Below are positions 1 to 6,327 of a DNA stretch of 9,852 bases, in pieces; position 1 is the stretch's first letter; each line of letters starts with the position of its first letter. Both the position numbers and the translations under genes were made by a program. Source of the stretch: CAYJAZ01 sp964371865 (GTDB taxonomy: Bacteria; Desulfobacterota; Desulfovibrionia; Desulfovibrionales; Desulfovibrionaceae). The stretch spans positions 1 through 9,852 of the forward strand of contig CAYJOR010000080.1 of the NCBI GenBank assembly GCA_964371865.1, in the 5' to 3' direction. The notes beneath the pieces were generated by a model, which saw only the letters and a program-made list of their open reading frames with translations, was not told where the DNA came from and made no database searches.

Positions 1-536
1 ATAAAAAAGCATCATTAATTAATATGTTCAAAAAATATCCTGATAAAATTGCAATCTGTAACGGTGTGGCTAAAGCCTTTGCTATGACAGGTTGGAGATT
101 AGGATATATTGTCGCTCATCCGGAAGTTATCAAGCATTGTGTAACAGTTCAAGGTCAAGCAACTTCTAATGTATGTAGTATTGCGCAGTATGGTCTTGTT
201 GAAGCGCTTACTTCAAGCTACGACTGTATTAATGAAATGCGTGAAGCTTTTCAGCGTCGTTTAGAGCTTGCATACAAGGAAATATCTTCTTGGGAAGGTG
301 TGGTATGCCCTAAACCTGAAGGCGCTTTCTATCTTTTTCCTGATTTTTCAGGTGTGTTAGAAAGAAAAGGTATTTCAGGTGATGAACTTTGTAATGAAAT
401 TTTAGAAAAAGCAAATGTTGCACTAGTTCCTGGTTCAGCATTTGGAAATCCTACTTGTTTACGTTTTTCATACGCGCTTGCTGATGAAGACTTAATCAAG
501 GCATTGGCAGCGGTGAAAGAAATTATCTCTAAATAA
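1..536 (+). CDS. Class I PLP-dependent aminotransferase, C-terminal part (aspartate aminotransferase-like)
   Basis: The reading frame is open to the window's left edge, so the N-terminal half of the protein lies outside; the ATG at 24 is internal. The visible part carries the motif NGVAKAFAMTGWRLGY, in which the lysine (codon 72-74) is the residue that forms the Schiff base with pyridoxal phosphate, and the downstream arginine of GWRLGY is the usual cofactor-phosphate contact. Near the C terminus, the arginine in CLRFSYA matches the conserved one that binds the substrate alpha-carboxylate. This is the fold-type I, subgroup I pattern of aspartate and related amino acid aminotransferases, which are cytosolic and move amino groups between amino acids and 2-oxo acids. 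The exact substrate cannot be told from this half. An AT-only weak terminator candidate follows. Family certain, aspartate specificity only likely. Confidence 0.9.
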   Translation, partial: KKASLINMFKKYPDKIAICNGVAKAFAMTGWRLGYIVAHPEVIKHCVTVQGQATSNVCSIAQYGLVEALTSSYDCINEMREAFQRRLELAYKEISSWEGVVCPKPEGAFYLFPDFSGVLERKGISGDELCNEILEKANVALVPGSAFGNPTCLRFSYALADEDLIKALAAVKEIISK

Positions 537-572
537 AACAGTCAATCAATTAATTAATACTTTTGCTTTTTG

Positions 573-594
573 ATAAATTAGAATTTATTTTTTT
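573..594 (+). terminator. Weak AT-only hairpin plus T tract after the aminotransferase
   Basis: ATAAATT (573-579) and AATTTAT (582-588) are inverted repeats that run into seven Ts (588-594), about 35 bases after the aminotransferase stop. The stem has no GC pairs, so it would be a weak intrinsic terminator; it may be chance in such AT-rich DNA. Confidence 0.3.
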
Positions 595-726
595 AAGACC
601 TATGCACAGTTACTGATGTTTTATTGGAAAAAATTATAACTTTCTTTTTACCTTAGTGATAAAATCTAAGTTGTTGATATTACAATAAATGGTTTTTAAG
701 GAAAGGGGAGAGAACTCGTTCTACGC

Positions 727-779
727 TCGATAGGGGGAAAACTCGTTTTTGACACAAAAACGTGGTTTCCCCCTATCGA
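727..779. repeat. Long near-perfect inverted repeat (hairpin) in the pgi leader region
   Basis: The arms 727-751 and 755-779 pair at 23 of 25 positions around a three-base ACA loop. The outer block TCGATAGGGGGAAA pairs without error, two mismatches (741/765 and 743/763) bracket one C-G pair, and the inner CGTTTTTG pairs fully. The left arm also has an imperfect direct copy upstream (704-720, AGGGG..GAACTCGTT). The G5 and C5 tracts stand out from the AT-rich surroundings. The next T-rich run (798-803) is about 20 bases past the stem, so this is not a classical intrinsic terminator. It could be a leader structure acting on pgi or a dispersed palindromic repeat. The rest of the 537-852 spacer holds only the weak hairpin at 573-594; I see no gene in it. 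Confidence 0.8.
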
Positions 780-852
780 AGATAATTACACAGATGTCTT
801 TTTTATCAGAAAGCAATTTTTTAATTGGAAATATATCTCTGAAGGAAGTTTT

Positions 853-2160
853 ATGGTGTCTAATTACAGTTTTAATCATTCGGTATTTAAAGAAGTTGTA
901 GATTACAAGCCTTATGCAGATCGCCTTAAAAAAGAAGTGGAAGCTAATTTATTGCCATTTCTTAAGTTGCCTTTTTTTGAAGAATTATGTGAGGAAATAG
1001 AAATTCTGCGTCCTTTTTTCTCTAAATATAAGCATTTACTCCTTTTAGGGATTGGTGGCTCAGCACTTGGTCCAAGAGCTTTGCAAAGAGCATTTGCACC
1101 GGGGCAGGATAGACCAATGCATAACGGTAAATCTTTATGGATTATGGATAATGTTGATCCTGAAAGCTTTGCTGACACACTTAATCGTCTTCCTAAAGAA
1201 GATACTCTTGTTGTGACTATTTCAAAGTCCGGCGGCACAATTGAAACAATCTCTCAATATTTTATTGTAAAAGAAATTTACCAAAAATTATATCCTAGCA
1301 CATGGCAAGAATATTTCATTCATGTGACCGATAAAAATAAAGGCTTTCTTCGTGAAGAAGCAAATACCTATAATATCCGTACTTTAGAAGTGCCTGATAA
1401 TTTAGGCGGTAGATATTCCGTAATGTCAGCAGTGGGAATGCTTCCTATGGCATTTTTAGGGGTAGATTACAAAGCTCTTATGCAAGGTGCTATTGATATT
1501 GGTAGAACTATAGCTAATGATTATAGTCAATTAGAAAGTAGTGATGCTTGGAAAATTGCAAGCTGGGCTAAAGAATTACTTGATAATGACTATTCACAGC
1601 TATTGCTTTTCATTTATCATCCAGCATGGGCAACATTTGGTGCATGGTTTGTACAGCTTTGGGCGGAAAGCCTCGGTAAAGGTGGTAAAGGTTCAATGCC
1701 AATTGCGGCTGTTGGTGTAACTGATCAACACTCAGCATTACAAATGTTTCTTGATGGACCTAAAGATAAAGGTTGTATTTTCTTAAGTAGTCAGGCTGAT
1801 AAAGAAAAGATTTTCTTGCCTGAAACTTTAAATGATACGTGGTCATTTATCGAATCTAAACCTCTTGGTGATATTCTTGAGGCTGAAACTTTGGCGACTC
1901 GTATGGCTTTAGTAGAAAATAATGTACCGCTTATTCATGCGCATTATCCTAAAGCGGATTGCTATGAAGCCGGTCAATTTATGATGACACTTGAACTTGC
2001 AACAGTGCTTACCGGTTGGCTCTTAGATATAAATCCAATTGATCAACCAGCAGTAGAGCAGGGTAAAGTTTTAGCAAATGCAAAACTTGGTTCAGAAAAA
2101 CATAAACAATATCTCCCTCGTCTACAAGAATTTGAAAGTAAAGAAAAACATATGCAATAG
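853..2160 (+). CDS. pgi: Glucose-6-phosphate isomerase
   Basis: This cytosolic enzyme interconverts glucose 6-phosphate and fructose 6-phosphate in glycolysis and gluconeogenesis. The 435-residue protein is of the shorter bacterial type (E. coli Pgi is about 550). Visible family blocks are the SIS-domain phosphate-binding stretches GIGGSALGP (66-74) and SKSGGT (124-129), the PGI signature DNLGGRYSVMSAVG (182-195), and the catalytic candidates Glu272 in WAESLGKGG, His293 in DQHSALQ and Lys405 in AVEQGK. All expected catalytic residues are present. The ATG at 853 follows a GAAGGAAG ribosome binding site (841-848), and the first residues precede the normal N-terminal helix, so the start is sound. 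It sits between an aminotransferase and cheW with no functional link to either. A strong hairpin lies about 75 bases upstream of the start and may be in its mRNA leader. Confidence 0.97.
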   Translation: MVSNYSFNHSVFKEVVDYKPYADRLKKEVEANLLPFLKLPFFEELCEEIEILRPFFSKYKHLLLLGIGGSALGPRALQRAFAPGQDRPMHNGKSLWIMDNVDPESFADTLNRLPKEDTLVVTISKSGGTIETISQYFIVKEIYQKLYPSTWQEYFIHVTDKNKGFLREEANTYNIRTLEVPDNLGGRYSVMSAVGMLPMAFLGVDYKALMQGAIDIGRTIANDYSQLESSDAWKIASWAKELLDNDYSQLLLFIYHPAWATFGAWFVQLWAESLGKGGKGSMPIAAVGVTDQHSALQMFLDGPKDKGCIFLSSQADKEKIFLPETLNDTWSFIESKPLGDILEAETLATRMALVENNVPLIHAHYPKADCYEAGQFMMTLELATVLTGWLLDINPIDQPAVEQGKVLANAKLGSEKHKQYLPRLQEFESKEKHMQ

Positions 2161-2163
2161 CCC

Positions 2164-2192
2164 TATACTTTTAAATTTTTTTGCCGTATAAT
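2164..2192 (+). promoter_or_regulatory. Candidate cheW promoter (sigma28-like, overlapping a perfect sigma70 -10 box)
   Basis: TATACTTT (2164-2171), an 11-base spacer, then GCCGTATAA (2183-2191) resembles the flagellar sigma28 (FliA) consensus TAAAGTTT-N11-GCCGATAA, with one extra T in the -10 element. TATAAT (2187-2192) is also a perfect sigma70 -10 hexamer, but I find no good -35 at the right distance. The site begins four bases after the pgi stop and 76 bases before the cheW start. Chemotaxis genes are classical sigma28 targets in enteric bacteria, which makes the reading plausible but not proven. Confidence 0.45.
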
Positions 2193-2239
2193 TAAGATAA
2201 GATAAAGTATCTTTTAAATACTCAAAGAAGGATATACGT

Positions 2240-2722
2240 ATGGAATTAGATCATAAAATAGATGATGAACTCTTTCAATTAGTGACTTTTAGCTTAGGTA
2301 CAGAAGAGTTTGGAGTAGATATTCTTGACGTAAAAGAAATAATTCGTATGATGGATACGGCTAAAATTCCACGTTCTCCAGACTTTGTGGAAGGTGTAAT
2401 CAATTTACGTAATGTTGTTATTCCAATCATTGATTTGCGCAAGCGCTTTGCTCTTGTAGAACCTACGCTTACAAGTCATACACGTATTATTGTTATAGAA
2501 ATTAAAGAATTACTTGTTGGATTTATTGTTGATTCTGTATCCGAAGTTTTGCGTATCCCAACAGATATGGTGGAAGATGCACCTGCGGTAGTTACAGGTG
2601 TTGATTCTGATTATGTACGCGGAGTAGGTAAACTCAATGATAAACTCCTCATTCTTTTAGATTTAGAGTCTCTCCTATCAAGCGGTGAGATTGAGTATCT
2701 TTCACAAGTTTCCCATACATAA
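2240..2722 (+). CDS. cheW: Chemotaxis adaptor protein CheW
   Basis: A 160-residue protein consisting almost entirely of one CheW domain, the SH3-like double barrel that couples methyl-accepting chemoreceptors to the histidine kinase CheA at the cytoplasmic face of the membrane. The opening LVTFSLGTEEFGVDILDVKEI and the central EGVINLRNVVIPIIDLRKRF are the standard CheW hallmarks, and the C-terminal GVGKLNDKLLILLDLE closes the second barrel. There is no response-regulator or kinase domain, so this is a stand-alone adaptor (not CheV or CheA). The ATG has an AAGGA-type ribosome binding site just upstream (AGAAGGAT, 2225-2232). No other chemotaxis gene is in the window, so it is an isolated copy; it is bounded by its own promoter candidate and terminator. 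Which receptor cluster it serves cannot be told. Confidence 0.95.
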   Translation: MELDHKIDDELFQLVTFSLGTEEFGVDILDVKEIIRMMDTAKIPRSPDFVEGVINLRNVVIPIIDLRKRFALVEPTLTSHTRIIVIEIKELLVGFIVDSVSEVLRIPTDMVEDAPAVVTGVDSDYVRGVGKLNDKLLILLDLESLLSSGEIEYLSQVSHT

Positions 2723-2745
2723 TAAGAACCAGAAAAGAGTTAACT

Positions 2746-2783
2746 AATTAGAGAGGAGTAGCAATTCCTCTCTAATTTTATTT
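2746..2783 (+). terminator. Intrinsic terminator after cheW
   Basis: AATTAGAGAGGA (2746-2757) and TCCTCTCTAATT (2766-2777) form a perfect 12-bp stem with an eight-base loop, followed by TTATTT. It lies 23 bases past the cheW stop. The remaining spacer to arsR (2784-3006) is AT-rich and holds no gene I can support. Confidence 0.85.
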
Positions 2784-3006
2784 AAAGCAAATAGTGTATT
2801 CTTCAAAACTCATTCTTTTGCGTTCTTTCTGCTTATAAAGATTATTTTTTATTCCGTTTATGTGAGTTTTTGATACATTGTACCTTATAACAATTACTTT
2901 TAATTGGAAATTCCACAAAATTTTTGAATTTAGAAGCACATCTTAAATATAAGAAAACTTATTCAAAACTTGCTAAAATAATTTATCAGATTTGCATAAA
3001 AAAAAC

Positions 3007-3026
3007 ATATTGACAAATTTAGATAT
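3007..3026. promoter_or_regulatory. Candidate ArsR operator, copy 1 (over the arsR promoter)
   Basis: ATATTGA-N8-GATAT covers the -35 box and part of the spacer of the arsR promoter, where a bound repressor would block RNA polymerase. The same pattern with identical spacing occurs again at 3374-3393 in front of the exporter gene. A second, partly overlapping near-palindrome TAGATATGTCTA (3020-3031) fills the spacer up to the -10. That ArsR is the binder is inference from position. Confidence 0.5.
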
Positions 3027-3037
3027 GTCTATATAAG
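3010..3037 (+). promoter_or_regulatory. arsR sigma70-type promoter
   Basis: TTGACA (3010-3015), a perfect -35, is followed after 16 bases by TATAAG (3032-3037). The expected transcription start, about seven bases after the -10, falls at or next to the arsR ATG at 3045, which implies an mRNA with little or no leader. Confidence 0.8.
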
Positions 3038-3044
3038 TAAGCAT

Positions 3045-3359
3045 ATGTTGACTAAGAAAATTTATGAAGAAAGAGCGAAGATTTTTAAAGCCTTTTGCGA
3101 TGTAAACAGGCTTAACATTCTTGCATTATTGCAGAATGGTGAAAAATGCGCTTGCGAATTAGTGAATGAGATGCCAATTGAGCAGTCTACACTCTCGCAC
3201 CATATGAAAATACTTTGTGATGCAAAGATTGTAAGTTCCAGAAAAAATGGAAAAAAAACGCTCTACAGTTTATCTGCTGAAGGTATAAAATCTGCACAAG
3301 AACATTTTACGTCGATTACGGCTATATATGACTCTAAACCGTCAATTCATGCCGAATAA
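3045..3359 (+). CDS. arsR: ArsR/SmtB-family arsenic-responsive repressor
   Basis: A 104-residue winged-helix repressor that would bind operator DNA and release it on binding arsenite or antimonite. The helix-turn-helix region reads PIEQSTLSHHMKILCDAKIV (44-63), and the wing is SSRKNGKKTLYSL. Cysteines 35 and 37 (KCACEL) match the first two cysteines of the classical CxCxxC arsenite site; the third position is Val40, so Cys58 after the recognition helix is a possible third ligand. No Shine-Dalgarno sequence precedes the ATG, which sits about where transcription should start; the start is kept because the conserved YEERAKIFKAF segment follows at once and no later in-frame ATG would retain it. 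It is cotranscribed with the ACR3 exporter 55 bases downstream. Function is strong by family and context; the metal ligand set is inferred. Confidence 0.93.
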   Translation: MLTKKIYEERAKIFKAFCDVNRLNILALLQNGEKCACELVNEMPIEQSTLSHHMKILCDAKIVSSRKNGKKTLYSLSAEGIKSAQEHFTSITAIYDSKPSIHAE

Positions 3360-3371
3360 AAATTTTATTTT

Positions 3372-3395
3372 ATATATTGATAATTGTCGATATAT
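3372..3395. promoter_or_regulatory. 24-base dyad between arsR and acr3, candidate ArsR operator copy 2
   Basis: The segment is a near-palindrome: in RNA every position could pair, counting four G-U wobbles, and in DNA 20 of 24 positions are symmetric. Its core ATATTGA-N8-GATAT (3374-3393) repeats the site over the arsR promoter (3007-3026). I find no good -10 box correctly spaced from its TTGATA, so a separate acr3 promoter is doubtful. It may be a second repressor site or an RNA hairpin ahead of the acr3 ribosome binding site (AAGGAG, 3403-3408). Confidence 0.5.
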
Positions 3396-3414
3396 GCAAT
3401 TTAAGGAGAAAACA

Positions 3415-4458
3415 ATGAAACAAGAAAAAGGTAGTATTGGATTTTTTGAAAGATACTTAACAGTTTGGGTAGCATTATGTATGGTTATTGGTATTGCAAT
3501 TGGTAAATTTTTACCTGGCGTGCCGGCATTTATTAATAAATTTGAATATGCTAACGTATCAATTCCAATTGCAGTTTTGATTTGGCTTATGATTTACCCT
3601 ATGATGCTGAAGGTTGATTTCCAAAGTATTAAAAATGTGGGTAAAAATCCCAAAGGTTTGCTTGTAACTTGGATTGTTAACTGGCTTATCAAACCGTTTA
3701 CAATGTTTGGTATTGCATGGTTATTCTTCTATGTAATTTTTAAAAGCTTTATATCACCTGAACTTGCTAAAGATTATTTAGCAGGCGCGGTTCTACTTGG
3801 TGCAGCTCCTTGTACAGCGATGGTTTTTGTATGGAGTCACTTAACCAAAGGAAATCCAGCATATACCGTTGTTCAAGTTGCAACTAACGACTTAATTATT
3901 CTTATTGCATTTACACCAATCGTTGCATTTTTACTTGGAGTTACAGGAATTGAAGTTCCTTGGGACACCTTGATTTTATCAGTAGTACTTTTTGTTGTTA
4001 TTCCATTAGCAGCAGGTATTATAACACGACAAAATGTTGTGAAAAAACATGGTATTGAATATTTTGAAAATGTATTTTTAGCAAAATTTGGCAATATCAC
4101 AATTATGGGTCTACTTCTTACATTAGTACTTATATTCTCTTTCCAAGGTCAAGTAATTCTTGATAATCCACTTCACATTGTTTTGATTGCTATTCCACTT
4201 ATCATTCAAACATTCTTAATTTTCTATCTTGCATACTATGCTTCTAAAGCCTTGAAATTGCCTCATAATATTGCAGCTCCAGCCGGTATGATTGGTGCGT
4301 CAAACTTCTTTGAACTTGCAGTTGCAGTTGCTATTGCTGTATTTGGTTCAGATAGTCCTGTTGCTCTTGCAACAATTGTTGGTGTGCTTGTAGAAGTACC
4401 TGTAATGCTTTACCTTGTAAAGGTTGCTAATAACACTAGATCTAAATTCAATAACTAG
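3415..4458 (+). CDS. acr3: ACR3-family arsenite efflux transporter
   Basis: This inner-membrane carrier exports arsenite using the proton motive force, giving arsenic resistance. The 347-residue protein has about ten hydrophobic segments, as expected for ACR3 (BART superfamily), starting near residue 14. The diagnostic GAAPCTAMVFVWSHL block contains Cys133, equivalent to the conserved thiolate cysteine needed for arsenite transport, and Glu327 in LVEVPVML lies in the last conserved block. The frame stays open upstream to 3328, overlapping arsR, but the ATG at 3415 is chosen because it has a perfect AAGGAG ribosome binding site at 3403-3408 with a six-base gap and gives the normal family N terminus. 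It follows arsR in the same direction. No arsenate reductase (ArsC) or ArsA lies in the window, so the operon as seen protects only against arsenite unless reductase is encoded elsewhere. Confidence 0.96.
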   Translation: MKQEKGSIGFFERYLTVWVALCMVIGIAIGKFLPGVPAFINKFEYANVSIPIAVLIWLMIYPMMLKVDFQSIKNVGKNPKGLLVTWIVNWLIKPFTMFGIAWLFFYVIFKSFISPELAKDYLAGAVLLGAAPCTAMVFVWSHLTKGNPAYTVVQVATNDLIILIAFTPIVAFLLGVTGIEVPWDTLILSVVLFVVIPLAAGIITRQNVVKKHGIEYFENVFLAKFGNITIMGLLLTLVLIFSFQGQVILDNPLHIVLIAIPLIIQTFLIFYLAYYASKALKLPHNIAAPAGMIGASNFFELAVAVAIAVFGSDSPVALATIVGVLVEVPVMLYLVKVANNTRSKFNN

Positions 4459-4514
4459 GATATGTATCTAAGATTAGTTCTTTAGGAACACACACTAGAG
4501 TTGAAACAAATAAT

Positions 4515-4563
4515 AAAGGAAGAAAGAACAGCTTTTCTATTAGGCTGACTTTCTTCCTTTTTT
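4515..4563. terminator. Bidirectional terminator between acr3 and the glycosyltransferase gene
   Basis: AAAGGAAGAAAG (4515-4526) pairs perfectly with CTTTCTTCCTTT (4549-4560), and CAGC/GCTG extends the stem past a small bulge. T tracts on both strands let it serve the two convergent genes; the plus-strand tail is the stronger. Confidence 0.85.
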
Positions 4564-4579
4564 ATACGTAGGATTACTA

Positions 4580-5566
4580 TTAAAGATTTTTTAAAATATC
4601 ATTAGTCTTAATCTCATTAATACAAGCGTAAGCGTGTGGACAATTATCAACTTTTCCATGCAAGGAACAAGGGGAACAGGGAATAGTACCCTGCAAAAAT
4701 ACATCGTTTGTACCAAGAGGATAAAATCCCCATTCTTTTGCAGTTGCCCCAAAAAGAGCTATAACACGAGTTTGAACCGACATTGCAAGATGTAAAGGTG
4801 CTGAATCTCCAGTAATTAGGGTGTGCGCGTGGTGGAGAAGAGCGGCACTTTGCCTTATTGAAAATTTATTAAGAGCATTATGTTCTGAAGCTATCCAATC
4901 GTATTCTTGACCAACTCCTATAACGAGGGGAAAATATTCTTTTGAAAGTTCCTGATAAAGATTTTTCCAATTATCTTCACTCCATACTTTGCCTTTATGA
5001 GTTGCAAAAGGGTGAATAGCTATGATTTTTTTATTTTTTGAATTTTTTTCAGATAGAAATTTTTGAGCAAAATTAATTTCATTTTCATCAAGAAAAAGAT
5101 TTGGCATAAGTTCAGTTTTTAGGGGAATATCATTTGAAAAAGCAAGAGCATAACGTTCAACGACGTGTAGATTTAATCGCTCTGAACGAATTTTCTTTTT
5201 TGAATAGAGATAAATCCTACGTGCGAGAGCATCTTTAGGGTAGGTGAATGTTTTCTCTTTCCAGTAATACTTGAATATTTTAGAACGTAAAGTTGCGTGT
5301 AAATCGTATAAGGGATAAGGATATTTTTCTGCACATTCTTTTGCTTTATCGCGAAGATTTTTCCCTTTTAAATTGGCTTTTTCAATCTCTACAACTTCTA
5401 ATACTGCAGGATTATTTTTGAAAATTTCTGCCATATTTTTTTGAGTGATAATAATAAATTTTTCATTATATGCGTAATGTCTCCAAGCTAAGACTCCGCT
5501 TAGTAGAATGATATCGCCTATATGTGAAAATCTTACAACAACTTTAATTTCTTGATTAATGCTCAA
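4580..5566 (-). CDS. Glycosyltransferase family 9 protein, heptosyltransferase-like
   Basis: GT9 enzymes such as WaaC and WaaF add ADP-activated heptose to the lipopolysaccharide inner core at the cytoplasmic side of the inner membrane. From the chosen start the protein has 328 residues. Family marks are the N-terminal strand and loop KVVVRFSHIGDIILLSGVL (8-26), DLHATLRSKIF (88-98), HPFATHKGKVWSEDNW (185-200) and the donor-site block GDSAPLHLA (253-261). A C-terminal cysteine cluster (297, 300, 309, 315) is typical of heptosyltransferase relatives. The start is the TTG at 5566: AGAGG (5575-5579 on this strand) sits eight bases upstream, and translation then begins just before the conserved first strand. 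The frame extends to another TTG at 5617, but that has no ribosome binding site and adds 17 unconserved residues. It is a single gene, convergent with the ars operon. Exact sugar and acceptor cannot be assigned. Confidence 0.88.
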   Translation of the reverse strand: MSINQEIKVVVRFSHIGDIILLSGVLAWRHYAYNEKFIIITQKNMAEIFKNNPAVLEVVEIEKANLKGKNLRDKAKECAEKYPYPLYDLHATLRSKIFKYYWKEKTFTYPKDALARRIYLYSKKKIRSERLNLHVVERYALAFSNDIPLKTELMPNLFLDENEINFAQKFLSEKNSKNKKIIAIHPFATHKGKVWSEDNWKNLYQELSKEYFPLVIGVGQEYDWIASEHNALNKFSIRQSAALLHHAHTLITGDSAPLHLAMSVQTRVIALFGATAKEWGFYPLGTNDVFLQGTIPCSPCSLHGKVDNCPHAYACINEIKTNDILKNL

Positions 5567-5729
5567 GTTATTAACCTCTATTAGTTTAGAAAGACACCCT
5601 AGCTTTTTTTTAATCAATTTTCAAGAAAATGTTAAGGCTAAGAAATAAAAATCAGTGCTAGAAGTATGCTAAGTTACTTTATATGCAAAATAAAGCTTAA
5701 AATATCTTTTCAATTTTCTTATTTATCAT

Positions 5730-5758
5730 TTGACAAAAAAAATGATGTTAGCTACACT
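5730..5758 (+). promoter_or_regulatory. Strong sigma70-type promoter of the cytochrome c3 gene
   Basis: A perfect TTGACA (5730-5735), a 17-base spacer and TACACT (5753-5758) lie 38 bases before the start codon. With the GGAGGT ribosome binding site at 5785-5790 this predicts high expression, as expected for an abundant periplasmic cytochrome. Confidence 0.8.
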
Positions 5759-5796
5759 CTCTCAAACTGCATTATTTCATATTCGGAGGTGTACTT

Positions 5797-6198
5797 ATGA
5801 AAAAATTGCTTTTATTAGCCGCTTTAGTAGTATTCGCATTTGCTCTTCCAGCATTTGCTAATCAACCAGCTACTCCAGAAGGCCCAATCTTAATGGATGA
5901 AACAAAAATGCCGGTTACTTTTAACCACTCAACTCACACAGCATACCCATGTGAATCTTGCCACCACCCTGTAGAAGGTGTTGCAACTTATGAACCATGT
6001 GCTACTGCTGGTTGCCATGATGCGATGGGTAACAAAGAAAAAGGTGTGAACAGCTATTACCAAGCAATGCATAAAATGAAAGGTACTAAGTACGATACAT
6101 GTATGTCTTGCCACGTTGACTACATCAAAGAAAACAAACTCAAAGGCGCAGAAGCAAATGCACTTAGAGGCTGTAAAAAATCTGGTTGTCACGCGTAA
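5797..6198 (+). CDS. cycA: Tetraheme cytochrome c3 (type I, periplasmic)
   Basis: This protein carries electrons and protons in the periplasm between hydrogenases or formate dehydrogenases and transmembrane redox complexes in sulfate reducers. The 133-residue precursor has a Sec signal peptide: KK, a hydrophobic stretch, and a cleavage site after Ala21 in PAFA-NQ. Four heme-attachment motifs follow in the canonical order: CxxCH (52-56), Cx4CH (68-74), CxxCH (102-106) and Cx4CH (126-132). His44 and His47 in FNHSTH, His57 right after the first motif, and His92 in AMHKM match the four distal axial ligands of Desulfovibrio cytochrome c3, so all hemes should be bis-histidine. The mature length (112) is close to the family's usual 107 or so. 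It is a single-gene unit with its own strong promoter and terminator. The family is certain; the exact redox partners are not visible here. Confidence 0.97.
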   Translation: MKKLLLLAALVVFAFALPAFANQPATPEGPILMDETKMPVTFNHSTHTAYPCESCHHPVEGVATYEPCATAGCHDAMGNKEKGVNSYYQAMHKMKGTKYDTCMSCHVDYIKENKLKGAEANALRGCKKSGCHA

Positions 6199-6221
6199 AT
6201 TTAATTTATTTTAAATTTATT

Positions 6222-6263
6222 AAAGGTGAAATTCAACTTTACTTGTTGAGTTTCACCTTTTTT
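6222..6263 (+). terminator. Intrinsic terminator after the cytochrome c3 gene
   Basis: AAAGGTGAAATTCAAC (6222-6237) pairs with GTTGAGTTTCACCTTT (6245-6260), a 16-bp stem with one G-T wobble and a seven-base loop, ending in a run of six Ts. It starts 24 bases past the stop codon. Confidence 0.92.
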
Positions 6264-6292
6264 ATTTGGATTTACAGTTGATTAATCAAACC

Positions 6293-6320
6293 TTGCAATT
6301 TTTGAAAAAATCTTTATACT
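6293..6320 (+). promoter_or_regulatory. Candidate dnaX promoter
   Basis: TTGCAA (6293-6298), 16 bases, then TATACT (6315-6320). The expected transcription start about seven bases on coincides with the dnaX ATG at 6328, so the mRNA would be leaderless or nearly so. Confidence 0.6.
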
Positions 6321-6327
6321 CCTAGGC

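Noticed and set aside
14..558. ATTAATTAAT near both ends of the partial aminotransferase gene, considered as a target-site duplication or att repeat
   Set aside because: A simple AT-only sequence, with the first copy inside the coding region; no mobile-element gene is present.
727..779. Hairpin before pgi considered as a rho-independent terminator
   Set aside because: No T tract follows the stem on the plus strand within about 18 bases, and it lies nearly 200 bases past the upstream stop codon.
794..901. 35-codon ORF running into the pgi start, considered as a leader peptide
   Set aside because: No ribosome binding site before its ATG and no regulatory codon pattern; it overlaps pgi in another frame by chance.
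912..1238. 108-codon minus-strand ORF inside pgi
   Set aside because: It lies opposite a fully conserved pgi region and its translation shows no recognisable domain; it is a shadow frame.
3328..3414. N-terminal extension of the ACR3 frame overlapping arsR
   Set aside because: No ribosome binding site at 3328, the added residues are not of ACR3 type, and a perfect AAGGAG precedes the ATG at 3415.
3873..4100. Minus-strand ORF inside acr3
   Set aside because: Shadow of a conserved membrane-protein frame, with no ribosome binding site or recognisable content.
5929..6192. Minus-strand ORF opposite cytochrome c3
   Set aside because: The plus-strand frame carries all heme motifs; the cysteine- and phenylalanine-rich translation of the other strand is an artefact of these codons.
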